Origin: Augochlora pura
Taxonomy: Eukaryota > Arthropoda > Insecta > Hymenoptera > Halictidae
Length of the DNA stretch: 64,000 nt
Direction of reading: 5' to 3'
Assembly (NCBI RefSeq): GCF_028453695.1
Contig: NC_135774.1
Location: 4,650,001-4,714,000, forward strand
A program made the translations under genes and the position numbers. Below are positions 38,101-50,455 of the stretch, piece after piece; position 1 is the stretch's first letter; the number at the start of each line of letters is the position of its first letter. The notes under the pieces were generated by a model, which ran no database searches, was not told the origin of the DNA, and saw only the letters and a list, made by a program, of their open reading frames with translations.

Positions 38101-39582
38101 TAAATTCATCTCCATTAGAATTTAATTAAAATGAACCTAAAGTGGGGTACATATAAAACGACCATATGTATATATCTCTCAATTTGAATATTATATTCTG
38201 TCTCTCCGCAGTTTTAGTCTGTACGGAGTTAAATGAGTTGAAATTTGTCAAAGCAAGAGGGAAGCAAGATTAAAATTAACACAAATTCATGTTTTTTTTT
38301 TCATTTCAGTTTTAAAGGAGTTGACAGAAAAATATAAATGACGCAAGTTTTTTAAGTAATACGATTGAGAGTCTAAATTAGAGTAGAATAATTTTAGAGA
38401 ACACAGCGCACAGAATTTTCCGTTTTTGTCAAATAGGGGAACTTTTATACGAACATCTAGGATATTATTACTCGAATAAGAACTTATTAAAAAATTTTTG
38501 TACTCTCCTAATGGCTGGTAGGAATAGAATCACACACTGGGGCAAGGTGGAGTCAAAGACGCGATAAGCACAGTTCTACTTTGCATTCAGGCTGCAGGGA
38601 GCCTGAATTAACCTAGCCTCTTCAACACAAATAAGAGTCAGAGGCAGGAGATGCAAAGCGCCAAGATAATATAAATTATTTTAGAGAGCTTAATGTAGGT
38701 CACTATCCTAAAATGTATGAATTACGGAAAGTAGATCAACACCCAAAGATTAGTGGTGAAAAGCAGCGTCACTGGTTGCTTCAATGGAAATTACTGGAAG
38801 AGAATGCATGCCGCCGTTCGTTACTAAATTTCGTGGAACATTTTAGGTTACCGTTACATTGTGAGTTTAGGGTATCTCGATGATGATATCTGAACGAAAT
38901 TGAGCTAAGAGGATTACAAGTGCTTCATATTATTAAAGACTGTGTTCGCTTGTTGAATTATTGGACCCATTAATTAATAGCTCCTATCGGCCATCGGATG
39001 AGAGATATTTTTAATCACATGGAACACTGCCATATAACAAATTTATAGCTTCATATTTATCATTGCATTGTAATTAAATTTTGCATTTCATATCAATTCC
39101 ACGAAATTTCATCAAATATACATATAAATTGACAATTAAACTTTGAATGACATTTTCTTGACCCGAATAACATTATCTATTACCATTTAGTAAAATAACA
39201 ATTATCTATATCAAATGACATTATCTATTACCATTTTGATGGAGGTATTTTTAATAATGTTTACTTTAAAGACGTTTAGATTTAGCTTGCTTGTTTGATC
39301 ATTAATCACTTCTACTACTATTAATCTTTACAAGACATCGGTATTGATGGAAAATAAATAATACTATTGTGACAGTTACTAGTGTTTCATTTCAACTGCA
39401 AATCATGAGTAATGATCGAATACATTAATGGGCGTACTCGGCAGCATATAAGCGCTTATGCTATTTATGCACCAGGGGATTTTTATACAATTTTAATTTC
39501 ATTTTAATCGAAATTATTCTAATAGAAATCTAAATAGAAATAGGAAGTGCATATATAATAATTAGTTTATTACAAATGATAT
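35169..39582. other. Presumed first intron, proximal part
   Basis: GC-rich to about 36740, then AT-rich. The GC-rich part holds a GT-rich microsatellite at 35567-35667 and a CA-rich tract at about 36165-36250. GC-rich segments with short ATTAAT/TTAATTAA clusters (for example 35918-35928) look like conserved intronic regulatory DNA. An inverted repeat ATTCAGGCT...AGCCTGAAT lies at 38585-38607. No exon seen. Confidence 0.4.
35567..35667. repeat. GT/TG microsatellite, interrupted
   Basis: Dominated by TGTGTG with interruptions by TGCG, TTTG and AAGA. The overlapping Cys-Val and His-Thr open frames are artefacts. Confidence 0.9.
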
Positions 39583-39615
39583 TCTCCCGAGCTTACACCA
39601 AATGCCCGGGGGTAT
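39583..39615. mobile_element. Terminal hairpin of the nested-hairpin MITE family
   Basis: CCCGAGCTTACACCAAATGC followed by CCGGGGGTATGTC matches the right terminal repeat of 16134-16338 (inverted) and the copy at 30154. Only the end is recognisable. Confidence 0.5.
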
Positions 39616-42310
39616 GTCATATACTAAAATATATTCTAAATACCTATACTAAAATACATCAAAGCTGCTTCACACTAACCTTCTTTTCTTAAAAAAAAAT
39701 TTCAATAAAAATTATATTTATAAGGTTGTGAGTGCTATTGCAGCTGTCTGATCATACACAGTGTCTTCTACTTGTGTTGAATACGAACAGCGCAGTTGAC
39801 ATGCGATGTAATATATTTTGTCTTTTCTTAAAACTAAAAATACAAAATGACATAGTACTTCTTTCAATGTCGGCGTTATTGCCACTCATTTTTATTAAAA
39901 ATAATGTGAAATTATGAAACTTATTATTCTCGAAGAAAGTAACATTTTCTTTTACAATTTAAATAATTCGGTAAAACATACTATTTAGAGTCTCCATGGC
40001 CGCAAGATTAAAGGAAGTATTTTCAGGAAAAACGCGTGTAAGGTGTTAAACGTCGTCCTAAGCACGTTGGAGTAGATATTTATTAGGGATCATAACTTTA
40101 CGACTTTCGTAACGTTTTATGTGAAGTTTTCACAAGATAGAGTTTCCAAATAGTCTTATCGGATACAAATATTTTTTGAAATCAATTTCTCTAACACATT
40201 GTGCTCTAGATAATGTACTTAATTATACACGGGCATGTATACATTTAAAACGATTCTGTCAAATATTTTCGAATCCGTAAATGACATTGAAAAATGTCTG
40301 AAACGAAATTTGAATGGTTTTATTGGGTGCGTATTCTAATATTAATCAGACTTTTTTAATTGAACGCGTCGAGGACATATGATGGTTATTAGTACAAAAT
40401 CAGATTCCAACAAAATTCACGAAATGTAAACGGTATCTGTTTCTTTGAAAATCAAAATATAATTTAACTATATTGTTATTATTAATTCGGTGTTAAAGTA
40501 AATGCATACAAACAATAAATAAGTATCTTCTTTTTCTACTAACAAATTTTAATCATCGTAGCTTTTCTCGTAGCACGAAAGAACCTAAATTCCTTTCAAC
40601 ATGGAACAAAACTATGCAAAAATAAAACTTCCAATTTCCCAAAATTATCATAATTAAAATAACAAGTTTCCTAAAAACATAACGATTTACTGAATACGTA
40701 AGAAAAGTAATTGTAAAGTATTTTTAAGATAACATAATGTATTATGAGATTGGTAAAAGTTACATTAAAACTAGCTCGGCTCCTTTAATTCAATTCGAAC
40801 GGCATAAAACGATACATTACAATGAAGAAATGTTTCACGTTATGGAGACAACAAACCGTGAATATTACCATGAATTTGTTCACATGGCACGATTCAGACG
40901 ATCCGTACGCATCCGGCACCTTCTCTCTACTAATTAGACCTTCGCTTACCGCGTATGTAGGTAGGAAACGTGTTAAAACGGTACACATAGGGAGGTCCCC
41001 ATTCAATTCCTGGAAATATTAACGTTTTAAGGAGGCGACGGGGCGTGTTGTGTCTCAACAATTTTCATCGGGGTTGCTATCTAATTCAGGAAGGGTGGAA
41101 GAGGACAGTTAGGTATAGTCGAAGGGATTATCAATATTTACGCTCTTCCAGCAAGCACAGTTCGGGTCGTTCCACCTGTTTTCTCCTCGAGGGCTGTGCC
41201 TCTCTGTAGCCTCCTCCAAACCCCTACGAGTACCAACCGCGGACGTTCTGTAGTGTGGTATCGGTGATCGCAGTAGAGCTCTCGAGCAGGAGGGTGCTCC
41301 CGACGTGGCAGAGCTCCAAATCCTCCTACGCTGCCACCCTCTCGCACCGCTGTCGCTACCACCACCTTCCTCGACAATCTTTCCTCCCTCCCACCGTGAC
41401 AAACCCACCCACCCACCCACCGACTCCCCCCAATCCAAGTCGTGGTCTACCCGCCACACATCAACGTTCTTTTTCTTATCGAGTGGAACAGCCCTTTTCG
41501 GACCCTCCTTCTTCTGTTTCCTCCTTCCTACATGCCCGGCCACCCTATTTTCCTTTCCCTTTTTCGATCAACCGAACCAAGCTCGACCCGGAATCGTGCC
41601 TTTACCGCCTTCATCGACGTTTCTCTCTGTCACGAACGATTCTCTTCGGCACGCCAGAGCTCCTAGATAAGTGTCCGGATGTCTTAAACATTTGCCATAA
41701 AGTATGGAACGTATGGATGTTCCGATGAAACAATAGGCTACAGTTTATAGCGTTGCTCTTGCAGAGGGTGATAGCAGCTATCCAACGTTCGATGCCCATT
41801 GCATGATGAAACATACGTGTTGACTATGCTCTTGGAGATGTTAGGCTTTGAGTGCCATTATTATAGGGGTTGATTCTATAGGGTAAGGCGATAGCTGTGT
41901 TTGCATCAAGCATTTCTGTTATATATGATGACAGGAAGAAATATTGTGTACAGAATTTGTACAGTCTAAATAGGATTATACCTATTCACACGAAAAAATG
42001 AACTCCGCAGAATATGGCCCTGTTTGTATCGTGCCAATTTTGTATATAATATTTTCTAATATCATTAGGAGTAAAGGAAATATTTGAAGAAAGTATCACC
42101 TTGTGTCACCTTGTATATGCCAGTTTAAGAGAAATGACCGTCGAGCTGGAACTGTTTTACCTTCGAATTATTAACGATTATCCATCACTGTTTTTCCGCC
42201 TACCAGAATTAATCAGTAATATCTTTATTAATATTAACAACTTTCATCATGAGCCAGCATTTATGTTTTTACAGAATGACACTTTAAAATATTTGCCTCT
42301 TGTAATCGAA
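39616..42310. other. Presumed intron; GC-rich patch at about 40880-41700
   Basis: AT-rich except for the patch, which contains an (ACCC)n run at 41402-41420. Overlapping frames of up to 157 codons (plus) and 144 codons (minus) are Pro/Ser- or Gly/Arg-rich without a domain and reflect the composition. This could be an enhancer or an alternative promoter. Confidence 0.35.
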
Positions 42311-42321
42311 CACCCTGTATA
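42311..42321. mobile_element. Isolated CACCCTGTATA terminus
   Basis: GAACACCCTGTATA carries the same outer motif as the fold-back elements at 5.5, 11.1, 23.6 and 30.9 kb, but the sequence leading into it (GCCTCTTGTAATC) is different. It is probably the end of an unrelated or decayed element lying to its left. Confidence 0.4.
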
Positions 42322-42414
42322 TTAATTTAATATAGTCACTCTAACATGAACATTTGCGTAAAAGGATTGCTGATATGATGCTCCACGTTCATCACTGGAA
42401 TTCGAGAACGTGAA

Positions 42415-42552
42415 GCACTAGTATTTAAATGATATTTTTCACCGATAACGTGCATGTTATATGAGAGATATAGTTCGAGAATATTGTAAAATATCATATT
42501 TCACACATAACATATACGCTATTGATAGAAAATATCATTTAAATACTAGTGC
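42415..42552. mobile_element. 138-bp palindromic MITE
   Basis: The left arm GCACTAGTATTTAAATGATATTTT continues into TCACCGATAACGTGCATGTT. It is matched by the inverted right arm ending AAATATCATTTAAATACTAGTGC at 42552, with divergence increasing towards the centre. Almost the whole element is an inverted repeat with about 20-30 unpaired bases. No coding capacity; target duplication not clear. Confidence 0.75.
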
Positions 42553-44699
42553 TGCACCTTTTTGATAACGTAATTTTATTAATCGCTAATTATAAATAAT
42601 CGCCTTGTACAAAAACCTAAAAATAATTTGTTTCTTACACTTGTATATTTCAGTTTACAAACAAAGTATTTACCTTGCACAGTAATTGTTGATGATAAAG
42701 GATGATTAGAATGAAACTGCGATCAAAAGACTGTGACATTTTATTAGAAAACTTGAAGTACTGCCAACAATGCTGTAAAACATCCAATGCTATCCTATGA
42801 AAAACACCAATAACTATGTTGAACTACTTTATAAAGATAGCTAGAAAAAATCGATTCTATACGGAAATACACGAACAAATGAATATTATCGAATTGGTAA
42901 TTGAAAATATGAATTTACAATAAGAAGTGAAAATGTATGGAAACTATTAAAGTTTGAAAGTATTATAGAAAACAAAATTGATCACTTTCTCACTGAAATG
43001 TTCCAAAACCTATTTAAGCATAAGCAGACATTGTGATCAGTTGGTATACATAATATTCGATCCCCCCTCCCGGCTGCCAGCTATGAAGAACGATTTATCA
43101 ACTTTTTGTGCAGAAGACAGACTCTTCATGAGTTGGATATCTTTGATGTAGAGCACTCCGAAACCTTCAGGAGAGACCCCATTTCGAAGCAACCCTCTTA
43201 CTGTCGCGTAAAAGAAAAAAACGGTCTACTGGCATTAAACAGTTCTTTTGTTGCTAATGTATTTTTTTAAAACCTTTCATGCACGAAAAAATACGTGCTG
43301 GCTATAATAGTATTTGAATTAGAATGTGAGAATAGTAACAGGAATGATTATTTTCTAATCTCCGTTATATTCATAATTACAAATATTATTAATAACTTTT
43401 AGGTAATTGCTTTCAGCAGGTTCTAAAAAAATGTAAAAATATAATTTCTATTCGTATGTAACAAATAGACATTTTCAAGTATTTCTGTACGTGATACTAA
43501 AAAGTAAAGTAAGGCATAAAATATTAAGGTTTTTAAATAAAAGCACTGGAATGAATACTTCCAATACCTTTTATTTGAAATGTATTCACCTTTGATAATG
43601 TTTCGTATCCTTCTGATAATTATAACTAGAGTAATATTTCTCATATTGTTCATGAAAATTACTATTGAAATGTATGTATGAAATATCGAGTGATAATTTT
43701 AATTGAGTCTATAAGGCTGCGAACTGAATTCAGTGCTTAATAATCGCAATTATGCAAATTATATTTGTCGAAATCAATTTACAATAAACACAACTAATTC
43801 ATCGGAAACAAAAGTTAAATGAACGTATAATATTTTATTAATTAATATTATCTCACGAATTAACTCTTTAACAGTTTAATTACATTGACCCACTCAAAAG
43901 TTAATTACTACATGGCGTCCATTAAATAAAGCTCTAGTTTCTGCATCACGAAATTCATTAGATTCGGGGTACCATAATAACAAATAAAATTTTATACTGT
44001 GTCATTTCCTTTGAAGATATTAAGAAATAACAAATACATAAATTTTTACCGTAAATTACAATTAACTTCAATATTCTTATCTTTTATTGTTAATTACGTA
44101 TCTACATGTTAAATCAGGGAAAAGAACATGTTAAAGAACGGAAATAAATATTCTCGTTATCGGCTTTTGTAAATTGTACAAAAAAATGTTTACTTATTTT
44201 TAACACGTCGGTAATCGTAATTACTGTGATCAATTTTTTATTTTCTGTTTCCATTATATTATTTTTACTATTTCAGGTAAATACAATTTCTTTATTCACA
44301 TTTCATCAATAATATGATAAATATTAAAATTGAAGATAAAATTTTATTAGATACTATTTCAATCAATTTTTATTCTACAACTCGACTAAAAAAACTTTTA
44401 TTATAAATAAAAAGCAAAATTTCTATTAATAATACATTCTTGAGCATTGACAGTATAAAGTGAAATATTCTAACTTTCGAATATAAATAATTTTTGTAAC
44501 AATACAGCCGATTATTATACTACTACAATATGAAAGATGTAAGAAATTATTTATACTGTCAAGCGATAAAATTCAATAATAAAGGAGAAGGAAATAACAA
44601 ACTAAACTAAATGAAATGTTCCTTATATAAACCTCGATGTTTTCAATGTTCTTTAGGTAAAATCATCAAAAGTACATACGACCCGAGACGATCTTTAAC
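42553..44699. other. Presumed intron, AT-rich
   Basis: No gene or element delimited. A slightly GC-richer stretch at 43060-43215 shows no supported exon. Confidence 0.4.
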
Positions 44700-46205
44700 G
44701 AGTTTCTTCTATAAAAACGAGGATACTAACAATTCCTTAAAAATATGAACATGACAAGCGCAGAAAAATCCGCAGCCTACTGACAATAATAACTACGATC
44801 ATCCCGGGCACCCAGGCGAGCGAGGAAATCAATGCCAGCAGACGGGCGCAAACGTTCCTAAATTGGATCACAAAGAGCCGGTAGTTTCAAAGACTCTAAA
44901 AGCTGGATCGGCAAACGGAAGCCGATCGGAGTCGTCGAAAAATTCGAGAAGACTGAAACTCGGCGACAGACTTTGTACGCAAGATTTCATTTCGGGTCTA
45001 ATCCGCGGTCGAGCTCGCAAAGGACTCCTCTAATCTCTGCGAGGCGGGCCGAGGCGTGTCGAGGCGGGCCGAGCCCTGGCCGGAGTATGAGACGTCGAAA
45101 GACGTCTTGAAGAAGCGTTCAAGGAGAGATTCGAAAGTCTCTGATCTTCGAGCACCGTCGTCGCGCCGTGGCAGATAATGATCATCTCATTAACCGTGCG
45201 TCACCTTTCCATGGCTGTTCTTCGCGACCAATTCCCGAGCAAGCGGAGGTGGGATTTGCCCTGTTCCCGGTGGCCCGGTCAGGACTAACAGGAATTGAAA
45301 ACGACAGGCGGTGCTCGTGGTGTGGCCGCGAATAGACGTGTTTTTGCCGTGAAAGCGAAGAATCGTCTACCGCGGAAACGGGAGAAAACGTGCTAAGTCA
45401 TTCGGCTCGCGCTGACCTACTTTCCGCGGAAGCGTAAAACGCGCGAGCTCCGCGACGACCATCCGACGAAACTGATTCTCCACCCCCGCCTTCTGCGCCC
45501 CTCTGGAATCCCCCTCGAACCCCTCGTAGACTCCCAGCGCCACCCTTTATCCCTTCGCGGCCGTCGTTCGCCACCAATGCGGTTACACCGTTGCCTCGCG
45601 CGTTTTTATTTTCCTTCGTTCTTCCTCGACACAATGAATGACGGTTGAAGAGCATAACTCCTGAAAAGACATCCCAATTTCGCGGCGAATCTCTGCGAGC
45701 TCTAACTTTGTAATATTACGATACCCGGAGCTTTCAACGCGCACTTGGAACTCTCGGCGAAGGCAGTTTCCCCGTGGATAGTCCTCGAGAATTTTGCTTC
45801 CGCGTTCCGTCAATCGAATACAACATGCTTTTCCCCCTCATTAACTCGTGTTTAGTTTGTCCTCGCCTTTGATAATCATCACGAATTGAAGAGGCACGCT
45901 GCCGCCGGCGAGGATCTCTTGCACGGTGTGAAACCCCTATTTTGCGGGCTCATATCTTTCGGTTAGGAGATCAAACCCGGCGGAAAGCGACTCTTTCTTT
46001 GAAAAAAGTTGTCAAAGGGCTTCCTTTAAAGCAATTTAACCATTGTCCGATCGATGGCGGATCACTTTTCACGCTTTCACGCTTTGTCGGCGACCACGTA
46101 CGCGGTCTTACAATGTTGACAGAGATTTGCTTGGTATCCCTGTCAAGTAGCCCATTTGCTAAGCCGTGTTTACGCTATTGTAGCACGTAGCCGCATTCCT
46201 CCTTT
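44700..46205. other. GC-rich intronic patch
   Basis: A CpG-rich block with AT-rich homeodomain-type cores such as AGATAATGATCATCTCATTA near 45173. It includes a short tandem of GAGGCGGGCCGAG around 45039-45073. Frames of 76-85 codons are not recognised. The mix of GC-rich DNA with ATTA clusters resembles developmental enhancers; this is inference. Confidence 0.4.
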
Positions 46206-49019
46206 CAATCGAGCAATTCTATTTGCGCCACGATTACTATACCGCGGATATTTATACATTCGTAACAATAGTCAAAACTTTAGAAGAATTGAAGATCCTA
46301 TAATATTCTCCGCAACTTATTATAGTTAATTCAGAATCGGTTCATGATGGCTGCGGTGTCTCCACGCAGTTTTATACAAGTTTGAACAGTTTCAACGCAA
46401 TATTATATTAAATTTAGAAACTTCTTATTTTTGTAGTCCTTAAAGTTATGAACAATAATAGATTGGATTTATTTACTTGTGCAATCATTATTATCAAAAA
46501 CACGATAAATCAAGATGAATTGAACATTTTTGTTCCTAGTAGTGTCGGTGTTAATGAAAGCTTGTTATCAGTGTCGTATAATCTTATTTGCATAAGCAAT
46601 CTAAACAGTAAATTTAGATAATTACAAAATAAGTCTATGTAAACAGTATGTTATTGTGAAGCACATTTGTAGTAATGTTTTATTAAAAAATCCATTTATG
46701 ATAGTAGAATCTATCATAATGCAAACCTAATAATGTGTAAATAAAGAAAAACCTGTTTCGCGTAATTCCAGTATTAACTTTTTAAAATTGAATGAAACAA
46801 ACTGGTTCCAACTGTGCCCACAGGCATTCGCTGCGACAGTACTCGCAGCAATCTCGTGATAGTACATATGGAATCTCTCTGGTCTAATTAAAATGTCCAT
46901 TTCACTGTGTTTTACGATTAAAGAGACATTATAAATGTATAAGTACCAGCAATCTAATTATGACAAGGGAAACTCGAACGACTTTGCTTTTCTCTTAACA
47001 TCGTACTTGATATCCCACGACACGCTATGCATTTTAGACGCCACAATCGACCAATGTGCACAGCGTGTAATTAGAAGTATGATTAATTATGCAACACCTA
47101 ACACCTTCTATCAAGATAATCGGCCGTTGTCAGAGACCCGAGGTTTCCACCAAAAACACTATCATTATTTGAGAAGATTTGCATTGAAATACTGGGGCAA
47201 CTGTTACTCCGCATTCAATAAAGATGCTTCAAACATATCAAAACTGGGACGACCGTGTCCAATAGCTCACAGTGTACACGCTCGCCAATAAGGTAGCCCG
47301 GAATCAGTGGCCGGCTGTTAATTATCAATGACGCTAATGGACACGATTCGATTGCGATATTGCGATCCGAGAATTCCCCGGATTCCGCGCGAATTTGATA
47401 ATTCAGTTGAGATAACATGAGCGCGTCATGCGAACCGACTTCCCTGTTCAACGGGTGCGGGTGCTTTAAAACATTCAAAGTATGCAAACTCCGGTTTAAA
47501 TCGGATGTAATTGACGACGATTAACGAGTCATCGACGCCTCGGCGCGACGCGAGTACGAGGCGTGTACAAGCGCATATGAAACGGCCTAATTGATGAACC
47601 ATAACGTAACTTTGCGTGACACGGTGTCGAGCTTAGTCACTCGGAATATCTGCCTCTCGAATAAACGAGGAACGTCCGTGTTAAAATTAGTTCTACCGGG
47701 GAGAATAAAATCTAAGCATGTGTGCGCACATGTGTGCTCGACTAGAGAACTTCGTGCGAGTTCACACTTTTATGGAGAAATATTAACGAACGAAAATTAC
47801 AACGGAATTTTATTTTATTAGAGGATGCTTTTAAGCTATTAAACTTGTATTTTGTCAGCTGTTGAAAATTTTTACATTCTGTAATCTGTAGAAATTTGTG
47901 GTTGATAATATACTTGACAGTAATAGTACGCAAACGTTATGCATGGTGCTTGTTAGCTAAACCGTTAAATTTTTCAAAAAATGTAACAGTATAGTTGCGG
48001 GTCAACATACAAATTTACGTTCGAACGGTGAACTTTTCGAACAAAAATAGAACCGATAATGTTTGTAATCATTTATAACTTTATTTATGAATCGTTTACG
48101 ACACATATTTGCGATACTCTTTTTAGATACGTTAGTTTTTCTACTGAGTTTTAAGAGGAAACTGCTTGGCCAAATAACAATTTCTAAAGTCTGGCTCTAA
48201 ATGGATCCGGGCCTCGTAGTTCCTATGTTAAACAGAAGCAGAACGTGTTAAAATAAACAGGAACATGTTCCGGAGAGGCGAATTTAAATGTGCGTACTTT
48301 CGTATGCGACTAGACGAGGTGGCTGACCATACTCGACCTTTTCTACTCACACCTACAGGGGAACGTTGAAATACACCATTTGTCTTTATTCGAATTTGAA
48401 AAATCAGTTCAATGTTTTTTCTCAACTATCTGTATAACTTGAACTTGGTTGTAGCAAAAATAGTAAAAAAAAAATAAAAAAAACTACTCATCGATAATTT
48501 CCGTGAATGAAAAGCGATGTGACCTTTTATCAAACGCTTCAATTTTCATGTTGCATACCTTTTACCACTTCTATATAATATAGCAGTAGTGTAGTATTCA
48601 TTTGCGTGAATTATGAATGCGATTCTACAAAATTTACGATTTACGTCTCTAAACCATAAGTATTTGTTCCGATGATTTGATTCATTTAAAACGCGCTGCT
48701 TGTTTTTTTTTTGAACATTTTCAGTTATTGCACGATTAAAATGAAAATACTCGACTGACCCGTAACATGAAATGAAATTTTGCATAAAAATCGAGTGCAC
48801 TCTTAACGCAAAAACTCTTTAATTATAACATAAATAAATATAATAATTTCGCAGTTCTCGTATAAACTATAAAACTACAAGACCCGTAATCTTCTAAAAT
48901 ATTTCATCCTGTAAATCTTCAAATCGTTTTACAAATTGCGTTCATTCAATTTCATGAAATAATTCTCCATTATTTTAACGCGTACATCACAGTTTCAATT
49001 GCAAATTGAGATTTTTTAA
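46206..49019. other. Presumed intron; GC-richer patch at about 47270-47600
   Basis: Contains a plus-strand frame of 118 codons at 46935-47291. It is unusually long for this AT content but has no recognised domain, and the minus strand is also partly open there. The 47270-47600 patch is CpG-rich and may be regulatory. GGAACATGTTCC near 48260 is a 12-bp palindrome. Confidence 0.35.
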
Positions 49020-50455
49020 ATTCTTTGCTCCGAATTGGTCCACTCGGTTGCAGCGTCCTCAGCATAATCACGAGCTATGCTTACAACGCGGGCCGTTCCG
49101 ACCCTTATTCAGCAGCCGAATACAGCCGGCCGATGTCAACGAACCCAAAAGGCTCGCAAAGAAACATAAGTTCTAAACGTTCGAGCGAGAGGGGCGAGGT
49201 TCGCGCGGATCTCTGTTTGTTCAGCTGGGTCTCAATCAATTTGTTACGTTGCGACGCGACGCACGACGATAAAGAGAGAAAGGTCGACGATCTTGACGAC
49301 CCAATTCAAAGAGAGCAATAGAGAGGAGAAAGAGAGAGAGAGAGAAGACGAAGAGAAAAAAAGGAATACTACGTGCGCAGCTGTTTTTTGTGATCCGGCA
49401 ATTAGTAGCTGACAAATGAAATGACGCGGTGAGGGGGAAAGAAAAATAGGAGCGAGAAAGGACGATGGCGTGACGAGAGGATGGGGGTTAGGGAGAGAAA
49501 AGTGACCCGCCGACAAACAACGAATGCATATTTAATAGTGAACGATTATTAATGCCCGGTTACGAGATGATTGATGGAAACTGTACCGAGCTGCGCGGAC
49601 TTTAACGATTTCCACTACACGATATACGCGCGCCGGCAATAAACGCCACATTTCGGTTTGCCTTCGTGAGAGTAATAATACTTTTCGCGGAAGGGGCGGT
49701 GGAGTACGGGCTCAGTATGATAGGTGGGGTGAGCGCGGGGGCGGGGCAAGAAACGAATTCGTCCATAGCGAAGCCCTCAGCAGTAGAAGAAGACAGACGG
49801 TGGGGGAAAGAACAATGAAACGCTTGCAAATATCGCGGCGGCCTTCGTATTGTGCAAGAACTGTTTGAAGAATTAATTAGAAGCGACCAAACGACACTCG
49901 TGTACGCCGCTGAAAGGACTCGGAGGCCCGATGAATGCGATGCTCATAATGCACCGTTATTAACTCGACGACTTCGTTTATTTAGTGTCTGTGATTATGG
50001 TTGTAGGACAATGCTGGAAATATTCGGCTAACGAGTTCGCTCTGAACTTGAACTCGCGAATTAGACGCGCGCCGCGATGGTGCTCCGGTTAATAGAACGT
50101 TCCCTCTAATTATGTTGCTAAGAATACGTTTCCGAACGTATGCTCGTTCGTTCGTTTGTTTGTTTGTACTGTAAAGGAGCTTCCGGTGGTTTCGTTGTAT
50201 TTTTGATGAAAACCCAGTGTTCGCGCAAGCTCGTTAATTACATTGTCGGTCGGAAATGTTTGGGGAGCGCCAAGTTTCCCCGTATTACTTGCGATCGCTG
50301 TTTCTCGACCTCTTTATAATTGCATCGTCATCCCTCCATTGCTTCGTAAGGCCGGCTGACAATCACTGAAAGGAGACAAGGGAGTATCGAACCGGCAGAC
50401 AATGAAACCATTGTAAAAGTGTGTCCACGGCTCTCTATAAACGTGACATCGGACC
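49020..50455. other. GC-rich intronic patch with GA microsatellite
   Basis: A GA-rich run at 49321-49346 sits in a CpG-rich block with interspersed ATTA/TTAAT cores (for example 49530-49556). Frames of 75-98 codons on both strands lack recognised domains. It is a plausible regulatory block. Confidence 0.4.

Noticed and set aside
41109..41728. Frames of 121-157 codons (plus) and 144 codons (minus)
   Set aside because: Pro/Ser- and Gly/Arg-rich translations of a GC-rich patch with an ACCC repeat, mutually overlapping, with no splice or domain support.
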